A model generated the notes under the pieces. The model made no database searches. It was not told where the DNA came from and worked only from the letters and a program-made list of their open reading frames with translations. 64,000 nucleotides of DNA from Misgurnus anguillicaudatus. Taxonomy: Eukaryota; Chordata; Actinopteri; Cypriniformes; Cobitidae. The stretch spans positions 21,263,501 through 21,327,500 of the forward strand of contig NC_073355.2 in NCBI RefSeq assembly GCF_027580225.2. Direction: 5' to 3'. Shown piece after piece: positions 49,766 to 59,514 of this stretch; the first letter of the stretch is position 1; each line of letters opens with the position of its first letter. Both the position numbers and the translations under genes were made by a program.

Positions 49766-51065
49766 TATTTTTCTTAAACAAACTTTTGCTTTTCAATCTT
49801 AGTCAGTCTTCAGACTTTTGTCTCTTCATACATTGTTCAAAGTTTTTCTTCGCTAGTGTCAACCCGTGTCTGAGATTTTGTAAACTCATGTACATACATG
49901 TGTATTTTTCTTAAACTTTTGCTTTTCAAACTTAGTCAGTCTTCATACTTTTGTCTCTTCATACATTTGTTCAAAGTTTTTCTTCGCTAGTGTCAAATCC
50001 TGTTTGAGATGTTTTTTTGTAAACTCATGCACACGCTTGTGTATTTTTCTTAAACTTTTGCTTTGCAAACTTAGACACTCTTCAGACTTTTGCATACATT
50101 TGTTCAAAGTTTTTTCTTCGCTAGTGTCAAATCCTGTTTGAGATTTTTTTGTAAACTCATGTACATACGTGTGTATTTTTCTTAAACTTTTGCTTTGCAA
50201 ACTTAGTCAGTCTTCATACTTTTGTCTCTTCATACATTTGTTCAAAGTATTTCTTCGCTAGTGTCAACCCGTGTCTGAGATTTTGTAAACTCACGTACAT
50301 ACTTGTGTATTTTTCTTAAACTTTTGCTTTTCAAACTTAGTCAGTCTTCATACTTTTGCATACATTTGTTCAAAGTTTTTCTTCGCTAGTGTCAAATCCT
50401 GTTTGAGATTTTTTTGTAAACTCATGTACATACGTGTGTATTTTTCTTAAACTTTTGCTTTTCAAACTTAGTCAGTCTTCAGACTTTTGTCACTTCATAC
50501 ATTTGTTCAAAGTTTTTTCTTCGCTAGTGTCAAATCCTGTTTGAGATTTTTTTTTTTTTTTGTAAACTCATGTACATACGTGTGTATTTTTCTTAAACTT
50601 TTGCTTTTCAAACTTAGACAGTCTTCAGACTTTTGTCTCTTCACACATCTGTTCAAAGTTTTTTTCTTCGCTAGTGTCAAATCCTGTTTGAGATTTTTTT
50701 TTGTAAACTCATGTACACACTTGTGTATTTTTCTTAAACTTTTGCTTTTCAAACTTAGTCAGTCTTCAGACTTATGCATACATTTGTTCAAAGTTTTTCT
50801 TCGCTAGTGTCAAATCCTGTTTGAGATTTTTTTTTGTAAACTCATGTACACACTTGCGTATTTTTCTTAAACTATTGCTTTGCAAACTTAGTCAGTCTTC
50901 ATACTTTTGTCTCTTCACACATCTGTTCAAAGTTTTTTCTTCGCTAGGGCCAAATCCTGTTTGAGATTTTTTGTAAACTCATGTACACACTTGTGTATTT
51001 TTCTTAAACTTTTGCTTTTCAAACTTAGTCAGTCTTCATACTTTTGCATACATTTGTTCAAAGTT
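49766..51065 (+). repeat. Tandem array D2, ~137-bp unit, about 9.5 copies
   Basis: Unit starts at 49766, 49903, 50042, 50174, 50308, 50439, 50585, 50726, 50859 and 50996. Same consensus as D1. Units differ mainly in poly-T length and in alternation of 'aacccgtgtctgag' and 'aaatcctgtttgag'. Confidence 0.93.
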
Positions 51066-52036
51066 TAAGTTTAACCAGATACATCTAAAATATTTGATTT
51101 TTGCGTGACTTTAAAGAAACTTTTGACAAAACAAACGTTTATATTAAACAGTAGGCTATAAAATACGCGCTGCCACTTCACTTCAAATCTAAAATAATGC
51201 TTTATTTTGTCAGAGCATACATGATAAGATTCGTTGTATAATATACACATATTCACACATGGTTTTAAGTAGACATTAATAAAAACAAACCCTGAAGATG
51301 GGATGAAAACGTATTAAAATATTTAAAAGTTTATTAAGGTCAGATATAAGTGCGCATCAGCGTAAGTTCTCTGTCACCGTCGGTGCGCGCATTCACATGT
51401 TTTAATCAGAGACTTGGTTCAAGAAACCCCTAAATCTAAAATAAATCTTTATTTTGCAACAGCGGACAGAATTACATTTATTACGTTTATTTTAAAACGA
51501 CAGATATGAACGCGCACTCGGCTCGTTCTCTATCACCACCGGTGATCGAACTTTAATACGCCTGAACATAGTGAGCAGGGGTCGTGAAAAGACTCACGGA
51601 TCTCATGAAGCGGCTAAAATTTTATTTAGTTTAAAATATACAGATTTTTGTCTAAATCAGCACACAGGTCCGCTGAACACCGGACCCCTCTGTGAGATAC
51701 GCAGTGGGGGCTAAGGGCTGGTGAGTACGGATGGGAAAAGAGAGACAGCGGTCATAAAAAGTGACAGAACCTGGACAGTCTAAAACTATAAACTTATTTT
51801 TGACAGCAAAAAAACATTCGCTTGACAAAACACACACACACACACACACACACACAGGAAAAACAACGAGCTGATTGACACATCGTAAAACACGCACAGG
51901 ATACTCGCTGTCTAAAGCCCTTGATATACGATTCTCAAACCTAGACAGATTGTACACCTTTTGATTGATAGTCCCGCCCCCTGTCAAAGGGGTCATAAAT
52001 CAATCAAATTTTGACAGATAGTGGTCCCATATAACT
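51066..52036 (-). repeat. Block A3 with part of B, inverted
   Basis: Reverse complement of 44290-44410 followed by A. It again ends GGTCCCATATAACTAC at about 52021-52036. Together with C2-D2 this repeats the C1-D1-A2 order. Confidence 0.85.
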
Positions 52037-53085
52037 ACTACCATGGTTTTAAAAGACTCTAACTAGTTTACAATCCACCCCTGCTGTGAATTATCTCACG
52101 GACACACACACACACGGTCATGAGAGCAGCTTGTGAACGTTGACTGATCAGAAAACTAAAGAAATAGATCGATAGAAAATATCAGATTTAAGTTTAACCA
52201 CATACATCTAAAATGTTTGATTACTTATTGACTTTAAAGAAACTTTTGACAAAACAAACGTTTATATTCAACAGTATTTGGCATAAATGTGTGTCCGCTC
52301 CACCTAAAATCTAAAATAATGCTTTTGTCAGAGCATACATGATAAGATTCGTTGTATAATAATATACATACATGGTTTTAAGAAGTCAATAATAAAAAAC
52401 CCTGAAGATGGGATGAAAACGTCTTAAAACATTTAAAAGTTTATTAAGGTCAGATATAAGCGCGCGTCAGCGTAAGGTCGCCGTCGGTGCGCGCATTCAC
52501 ATGTTTTAATCAGAGACTTGATTAAAGAAATCCCTAAATCTAAAATAAACATTTACTTTTTGTCAGAGTGGCCAGCATTACATTTATTAAGTTTATTTTA
52601 AAACTGCAGATATGCCCATACACCCGGCGCGTGCACCGGTGAGCGAGTTTTAATGCGGGTGAACATAGAGAGCGGGTGATGAAAAGACTCACGGATCTCA
52701 TGAAGCGGTTAAATTTTTATTTAGTTTATAATAAACAGGTTTTCGTCTAAAGAACCACACAGGTCCGCTGAACACCGACACCGCTGTGAGACAGGCAGTG
52801 GGGGCTGAGGGCTGGTGAGTACGGATGGGAAAAGAGAGACCGCGGTCATAAAAAGTGACATAACCTGGACAGTCTAAAACTATAAACTTATTTTTGACAG
52901 CAAAAAAACATTCGCCCGACAAAACACACACACACACACACACACACACAGGAAAAACAACGAGCCGACCGACACACCGCAAAACACGCGCGGTCCGGAC
53001 ACTCGCCGTCCAAAGCCCTTGATATACGATTCTCAAACCTAGACAGATTGTACAGCTTTTGATTGATAGTCCCGCCCCCTAAAAT
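52037..53085 (-). repeat. Block A4 with part of B, inverted
   Basis: Begins with the reverse complement of about 43690-43830 ('actagtttacaatcc'), then A. Contains the T-to-C tract at 52916-53011. Its outer end is cut at the junction with A5 near 53080. Confidence 0.8.
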
Positions 53086-53912
53086 CTAAAATCATAATTT
53101 TGTCAGAGCATACATGATAAGATTCGTTGTATAATAATATACATACATGGTTTTAAGAAGTCAATAATAAAAAACCCTGAAGATGGGATGAAAACGTCTT
53201 AAAACATTTACAAGTTTATTAAGGTCAGATATAAGTGCGAGTCAGCGTAAGGTCGCCGTCGGTGCGCGCATTAACATGTTTTAATCAGAGACTTGATTAA
53301 AGAAATCCCTAAATCTAAAATAAACCTTTACTTTTTGTCAGAGTGGACAGCATTACATTTATTAAGTTTATTTTAAAACTGCAGATATGACCATACACCC
53401 GGCGCGTGCACCGGTGAGCGAGTTTTAATGCGCGTGAACATAGAGAGCGGGTGATGAACACACTCACGGACCTTGTGATGCGGTTAAATTTTTATTTAGT
53501 ATATAATAAACAGGTTTTCGTCTAAAGAACCACACAGGTCCGCTGAACACCGACCCCGCTGTGAGACACGCAGTGGGGTTCGAGAAGCGCGCCCGGGAGA
53601 GGAGAGCACACAGGACGGAGAAACTCCGGTCATAAAACCTGACAGAAACTGGACAGCGTAAAACTCTAAACTTATTTTTGACAGCATTAAACAAGACAGC
53701 ATAGGCTTGACATAAAACACACACGCAGGAAAACAAAACCACTAAATGACATGTCATAAAACGATTAAACATTCACTGTCTAAAGTTGACAGATTGTACA
53801 GCTTTTGATTGATAGACCCGCCCCCTGTCAAAGGGGGTCATAAAACACGACCTGTCAAGGGGTGGGGGAGGGGGCCATAAAAGTTTGACGAAAGGTGGCC
53901 CGTTACAACTAC
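53086..53912 (-). repeat. Block A5: right terminal inverted repeat
   Basis: Reverse complement of A1 with more divergence (for example around 53575-53640) and an added G-rich stretch before the terminus GGCCCGTTACAACTAC. Confidence 0.82.
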
Positions 53913-53920
53913 TTACTTAA

Positions 53921-55640
53921 TTATTTAAAGACTATGTGCAGTGACTAAAATAGGTAAATAATACAAAAAATATATAATACGACTTACTTTTCCACACAGT
54001 TCATTTTTTATACATGAATTAAGTGTGTATTTATCATAATTTTTTTTTTTTTTTTGAAAAATCTAGTTCTCAATAAACATTAATATTACTACGTGGAAAT
54101 CATGAGGGTTAATCTAATATTTTTTACTACACCAAAAAGTTTGTTTTTTCAGTGTGTTCAGTTCAAACAAGTTAAAAATTCAAAAGTTTTGTCTATGAGT
54201 AGTATTGAAGTTAATATTAATCTATCTAATATTCCCCCCCAAAAAGTTTTGTCTTTTTAATAAAAAATATTGACTATTGTATCAGTATTTGCGTTCCCTG
54301 GGTTCAAAACCATGACCTTTTGCGCTGCAACACAACGCTCTACCACTGAGCTATACTGTAGTAGTAACACAATTGGAGAATTGGAGAATCAAAAATAGTG
54401 TCTTTTCTGTGTCTGTATCTGAAATTGATGATCCACTTTATACAACAATTTTTGTTTAATCAAATGCTCTGTAAAATATGAATTCTTCTCACTTTAATAC
54501 CTTTTGATAGCATTTACTGCAATAACAAGCAGGAAATCATTATTCCTTTGGTGTTACCAAAGCCTGCTGGCCCTTCAATTAATATATCCTATCCAACTTC
54601 CTGTGTCAACACAGCAAACTAATTGTTCTTGTGATGAGAACTGGCAGGTTTCTGGGGTCAATGTCTGTTTAAAATAGTGCAGCTGAAAAATACCTCAATT
54701 TATTAGATGCTTATACTGTATGCTACCTTATTTACATAAGTGATGATCTGTTTGATCAATATGTCACATTTTTAACACGTTTTTTTAAAGTGTAATTGCC
54801 TGCCCTTCACACTGCTGTAATTTTCTTTATATACTGAGATTGGCCAGAGTCTACTCTGTTACAGGAAAGACAAATACATTAAGTACTTTCATACATCCAT
54901 CAGCATAGAGGCTTAATGTCCACCTTTAAAGCTGTTGAAAATAATGTTGGTAGATTAGACTGTAATTTGTAGATTATTTAGATCATTCCCTAGGTATTCT
55001 TTGTGAGATTACTTTTAACATCCTCAAGGTTTTAAAGTCATTCAAGAAAGTTAAAGTATTTATGGCTGACTAAGTAAAAAGTGAGCAAATTAAAATGATG
55101 GATGACTCCAACTCGCAAACTTTAATAAAAACAAACCACAGAAGTTAGTTTGTATTTATTAAGGGAGAGAAAGATCATCCAAATGTTTAATGTCTACACT
55201 CTGCTATGCATGACAAACTATGCATGATAAATACCCTGCATGGAGGTAGTAAATTCACAACATCACCGTTTCATTTAATTTCAGCCGGCCTATTTATTAT
55301 CACATAAGCCCAATTAAGATCAAAGGAGAACTGGTTATGTGATTGTAATGCAAGTCTTTCCACTCGACTGTGAAGATAAAGGGCCACCTGAGTGCAGAGC
55401 TTTAGGCCAAAGCCATAGAAAAGCCTTCATTATTTTACCTTCTATGAGTACAGACCCTTAATCTTGCTTTTTGAAGAACTACCTTCATTTTGTTTGCAGT
55501 TTTAATAATATCTATTATTTATTTTTTTACGTGAAAGGTCATGTAATACTTTGTAGTTACATTTTGACTTTAAGGTACACTTTACTTCGATAGCCCTATT
55601 TAGACTCTTTACTGACTATAAGTATTTTTGCCAGTTGTTG
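53921..55640. other. Non-coding DNA
   Basis: Contains the SINE head at 54293-54357. 55225-55430 looks non-repetitive and moderately complex, a candidate conserved element that cannot be tested here. No exon recognised. Confidence 0.45.
54293..54357 (-). mobile_element. tRNA-derived SINE head
   Basis: On the minus strand 'tagctcagtggtagagcg' (A box), 'gcagcgcaaaagg', 'ggttttgaaccc' (B box, altered) and 'agggaacgcaa'. Same family as 3424-3554. The body is lost. An intact tRNA is unlikely because the acceptor stem is not matched. Confidence 0.65.
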
Positions 55641-55902
55641 TCATTTTTTTACCTTTAAATAATGTCTCTAAAATTATTTCAGTGATAGAACAACTTTTAA
55701 CTGGACAAATTGTACTGTTGCTGCAACCTGAGCAGCCTCCTAGCTGCTACAAGCACACTCTGAAAGTGGCGGTGGAGGGTAGAACACACAGCCCCACCCC
55801 TCCCCCTACCTGCAGAAGAGTGTCTGATACCAGGCACTGTTGCGCTTTTCAACCACATGGGGGTGCTCATTTTTACATGGAAACTACATAGTGTTGCTTT
55901 TA
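55641..55902 (+). mobile_element. TTTAAA-family MITE, copy 3, 5'-truncated
   Basis: Same body and right end as 24861-25133 (ends 'aaactacatagtgttgcttt'). The left GCAACACTATG end is missing. Confidence 0.85.
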
Positions 55903-55985
55903 ATATGTAAAAACACAACTTTGCAAGTACAGTACATGTCAACTTGTTTTACTAACCCTACCCCTTACAATCTATACTATATTTC

Positions 55986-56340
55986 AGTGGCGGCCGGTGA
56001 CTTCTTTTTTTCAGGGGCGCTCGATGCAAAGTTCGTCACAACATGTATGTAGCCCGTCATGTGTGTGGTTCCTTTTTTCTAAATATGTGTTCTGCGCATC
56101 GAGAGATCCTGTGTGTATCACGTGTCTTGTTAAAATAAATGCCTGCTGCAGACGTGTCTAAAGGGTTTATGATAAAAGAGACGCTCGCTTTTGCCAGATG
56201 CTCACATAATCTCATGCCTAATCAGAGTTTACTGTTAAGGGAGTGTCTTGCGTGTATTTTGTGAACGTGAGTGTCTCTTTTATCAAAAACGGTTTTGACG
56301 CGTGTGCAGCAGGCACTTATTTTGACAAAACACGTGATGT
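55986..56340. mobile_element. hAT-like element, copy without insertions
   Basis: Starts CAGTGGCGGCCGGTGACTTC and tracks 36794-36925 and then 37990-38040 without the two nested insertions. From about 56118 to 56340 it folds on itself ('cacgtg...gcctgctgcagacg' versus 'gtgtgcagcaggcac...cacgtg'). Confidence 0.65.
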
Positions 56341-56939
56341 ACAGTGGCGGCTGGTCAATAGGGGGCGCTGGGGCACCGCTGCCTTAAAGTTGGCCAGAGA
56401 GGAAAGCTACTTTAACATGTTATTTGTTATTTGATTTGTTCATATTTGCCTGTTCAGCATAAAGCTCGCGTGTTTTATCGCCTCGGCTGTCACTGTGAGA
56501 AAAAACATTAATTCATCTGCTTCATGTGTTAAACATGTAAAGTAATGCATGGTCTCCATTTATATGTTCTCTAAACAAATAAATAAACATTTTGACTTGT
56601 ATGCTTGTATGATTAGAACTGCAGTTCCCATGTCTTACAGACAATTTATAGATGTTTATTGATTTTAAATGCATCATCATTATAAATTGTACTAAATGTA
56701 AAGCTAAATGTTATCGTAAAACTTTCTTTTTGCTCTAACATGTATTTTTTCCCAATTCTTCCTTGATATTAAAAATCGTCTTAAATAGACACAAACAGGA
56801 ATCCATCATAATTAACCTTTTGAAGATATAATCACAAATTACAGTGATTACTAAAAAAATAACTTTATTCATTAGCAAAAAATATTAAGGGTAACCATGA
56901 CTACAGTACTCTAGTATCTCAACCTCTACAATCTAAAAG
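56341..56939. other. hAT-like end followed by AT-rich DNA
   Basis: 56345 onward 'cagtggcggctggtcaatagggggcgctgg' is another hAT-type terminus directly abutting the previous element. No matching second end found. Confidence 0.4.
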
Positions 56940-57728
56940 TCAACAAGCTTAAAAAACTTTATTTAAAAAAAACACTATAGCACATTGCACAGTACAAGGG
57001 CATAGATTTGGTTTGAACATGTCACACGTTTCATGAGGATATACTTGCTAGTTTTGATTATTGGGTGGTTACCTCATCCAGAAACCCCTGGTAGAGCAAA
57101 TGACAGTAAATCAACATAATGTTCATTTTTTTAGGGGCCAACAGTAGCTGCACACATTAATTCACGCCGAAATGGTGCGAAAGTAACTTAGCCTGCCAAT
57201 TAGACAAACATTCACAGGAACAATCTCTATTCTCTGCCTGTGTTAACAGCACATTCATTAAAGTAAAGAAAAATAAGGACATTATGGTGCTAAAGAATCT
57301 CTTAGGGTCATACAATCCTCACTGCTAATGATATGAATTTTCTGTCATTATTATCATTCGACATCACAGTTTCTTTTGTAAATGAAGGAAAAACAAGATA
57401 AAAGAAAGCGAAAAGTGTCTGCAAAGGTCATTCTAGTTGAAGTATGAGTATCTGAACCGTTAATCTTCGCTTCAATGGCTGTGAAGTTCATTCACCTGAG
57501 TGACTTCTACATTATGGAGTGTGTGACACAGCATCCAGTAATGCATTAAAACCAGACCCAGACACATTTAGCAAGGCAAAAAAGAAATAAATAAACAGCG
57601 TAAGCTGAAATGGTCCTGTCACTTCTGGGAAAAAGACATCACTATCTCTTACACAGGTAGTCATTCACTAACACCCACTTCATCTTTCTTCCCTTAAGTG
57701 TGAAATTAAAATGAGGGATCATGCATTC
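56940..57728 (-). other. Candidate 3'UTR of the unidentified gene
   Basis: About 790 nt between the stop codon at 57731-57729 and a canonical minus-strand AATAAA (56963-56958), followed by T-rich sequence. No transposon ends seen inside, which fits an mRNA 3' region. Confidence 0.4.
56958..56963 (-). terminator. Candidate polyadenylation signal AATAAA
   Basis: AATAAA on the minus strand in 'tttaaataaagttttttaag', with a T-rich stretch downstream. Placed about 770 nt after the stop codon of the putative terminal exon. Confidence 0.4.
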
Positions 57729-57830
57729 CTAGCTTGCGAGTACGGTGTTTTTCTTGTACCAAGGCTTTTGAAAATCGCTGAATTTGGCAGTTCCTCCATG
57801 CAGAATGGTGCCGAACCTGCCGCTTTGATC
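57729..57830 (-). CDS. Putative last coding exon of an unidentified gene
   Basis: On the minus strand, a pyrimidine-rich run (cttcttccatttgctctccc) and a cag acceptor are followed in phase 0 by 33 codons, DQSGRFGTILHGGTAKF then SDFQKPWYKKNTVLAS, and TAG. The composition (Gly/aromatic-rich, KPWY) looks like real protein and not repeat translation. It is followed by a plausible 3'UTR and AATAAA. I do not recognise the family and do not name it. No upstream exon was found between 57840 and 64000, so the preceding exon is probably outside the window. It could be a chance frame, but the combination of acceptor, frame, stop and poly(A) signal argues against that. Confidence 0.5.
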   Translation of the reverse strand, partial: DQSGRFGTILHGGTAKFSDFQKPWYKKNTVLAS

Positions 57831-57839
57831 CTGCCACAG

Positions 57840-58200
57840 GGAGAGCAAATGGAAGAAGACCAATAATGCACTTTAAATAGCACCTAGCAGAAAAATCTAA
57901 ACAGCTAACAACAACATACATTACTACTACATACGATTCATAACAAAAGTAGTGTCATTAGACATGCTGTTTTGATTCTCTTATCAATGTGACATCACAC
58001 TGATATAACCCCTCCAACGGCCGCAGACTGACAGTCCTGGATTACCTTGTTTCCGCCCTCAGCAAGCTGTATGCTGTTTACCATATCTCAATAGTGAGAT
58101 ACTATTTTCTCAGACTTTATTTACAGGGATCAGATCTTTTTTGAACTGAAAGTGCTCACTGTCTGTTGGTAAGGAAGTGAGGTGCGGTAGCTCATTTACA
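57840..58200 (-). other. Presumed intron of the unidentified gene
   Basis: Directly upstream of the acceptor at 57831-57832. Nothing recognised. Confidence 0.35.
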
Positions 58201-58206
58201 TTTAAA

Positions 58207-58366
58207 GGTACACACAAAAAACAGCATGTTTTGCTCCCACCTAAATAGTGGCATTTTGGACATGCTAGTAAATGATCAAGGGGGTATTTTAAACTGAAAT
58301 TTTCCAGACACATACTGGGCCGACATGAGATTTAAATAACAACTAAAAATGGGCATAATAGGAGCC
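58207..58366. mobile_element. Probable TTAA-type MITE
   Basis: TTTAAA (58201-58206) at the left, 'aataggagccttttaat' at the right, family-like interior 'cacctaaatagtggcattttggacatg'. The ends match only loosely. Confidence 0.4.
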
Positions 58367-58372
58367 TTTTAA

Positions 58373-58996
58373 TATAAAGTACACATGCACTTCTAGAGAA
58401 AAGAAGCATTTTGGACGTAGCTAAACCTCACAGTTACAGCACTGACAGAGGTCCTCAGTCTCGCTTATACAGTATGCAGTATGAAAGTAATAATTTTAAA
58501 AACAACAAAATAATCTTATTTAAGAAATGTATCTTCTTTTCATTCCTTATTCTAACTTCCCACATGTGTCCTGTCACATGTTCTTGTACTTTGTCCTGTG
58601 TAACCTTTTCAGAAAGCCTGTAGATAAAGTCTGTGACTATAGATGAGAAATGTGATGTTGATGTTAGCCGAGCTGACGGATGTGGCTTCTGAGAGGGTTT
58701 ATCTCACTAGGAGGTAGAACTGACACATGTTGATGTCCTGTTTAATTTATTTTGACAGGCACTGGACAAATCCATTTTGGTTCGGAGACAAATGTATGTA
58801 CTGTGTCTGAAATATATTGCAGTGCCTACATATATACTTCTATAAACTAAAGAAATGCCATACTGGCATCTTGTGTATTCTGTCTAAAAGTACAGTGTTT
58901 TATAACACAAAAACATACAATCATTATACTTTAGGAAGAGTAAAAAATACCCTATGGAATTCACAAGCATACTGATTTAGAACCTAAACTAACTGA
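58373..58996. other. Non-coding DNA without recognised features
   Basis: Nothing supportable seen. Confidence 0.45.
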
Positions 58997-59514
58997 GGGG
59001 CTGTCCACACGGAGACGCGTATCACTGTATACGTATAAATTTGGTATCGTATTGGCGTTTCATCCACACGGATCCGGCGTTTTGGGAGACTGAATCCGCT
59101 ATTTTTTGAAACCGGGTCCTAAAGTGGATAAATCTGAAATCGACACCCTTGCGGTTTCTTGTGTACAGCCAATCCGTATATTTTGTGAAGCGTAAACGTC
59201 ATCACATCATGTGTCGGAAGCGTCACACGTAACAGCAACAACAATAACGGCGGACTACGTGATTGTGTTCGTGCTACAGAAGCTACTAAAGCCTTCCAGC
59301 TTTATTACCGCAAAATCTATTGATTCTATGCAATTGTGGTGAGCAACAAGCGATATTGGACAACACCATACGTTGGTTATGCGCATGCTCAAAGTCGTCT
59401 TCTCCGTGTATAGTGTATATCTGTGGCATGGTTTCATGTTTACGGATTTTTTTTTTTTAACAAGGGGAAAAATGATCGGATAGGGAATGCACCGGCTTCG
59501 TGTGGACGAAGCCT
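58997..59514. mobile_element. Non-autonomous DNA transposon, GGGCTGTCCACACGG ends
   Basis: The left end GGGGCTGTCCACACGGAG is matched by the right end 'ttcgtgtggacgaagcc' (reverse complement GGCTTCGTCCACACGAA). CpG-rich, 518 bp, no coding domain. Confidence 0.7.

Larger units (their letters stand above)
42713..53912. mobile_element. Giant non-autonomous foldback-type transposon, 11.2 kb
   Basis: Perfect 8-bp direct flanks TTACTTAA (42705-42712 and 53913-53920) bound inverted ends GTAGTTATATGGGACC (left) and GTAGTTGTAACGGGCC (right, reverse-complemented). The match continues inward over most of 0.85 kb, with a short extra G-rich stretch at the right end. Layout: A1(+), B, C1, tandem array D1, A2(-), C2, tandem array D2, A3(-), A4(-), A5(-). 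The exact terminal sixteen bases recur internally, inverted, at the ends of A2 and A3, suggesting self-insertion or internal rearrangement. No transposase, reverse transcriptase or other domain was recognised in any frame. The superfamily is undecided: an 8-bp duplication fits hAT, P, Merlin, Zisupton or Mutator-like groups. Confidence 0.8.

Noticed and set aside
49943..50807. Repetitive open frames in the D2 array (KSKSLRKIH...VHEFTKK on minus, LLLFKLSQSSD on plus)
   Set aside because: Unit spacing changes by non-multiples of three, mostly in poly-T runs, so no frame is kept across units. No splice signals or known domain.
45975..51065. CRISPR-like or satellite-centromere interpretation of the D arrays
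   Set aside because: Head-to-tail ~137-bp units without unique spacers, in a eukaryotic context, few copies, and contained inside a bounded element.
54293..54357. Possible tRNA gene with A and B boxes
   Set aside because: No closed cloverleaf or acceptor stem, B box altered, and identical layout to SINE copies at 3424 and 17066.
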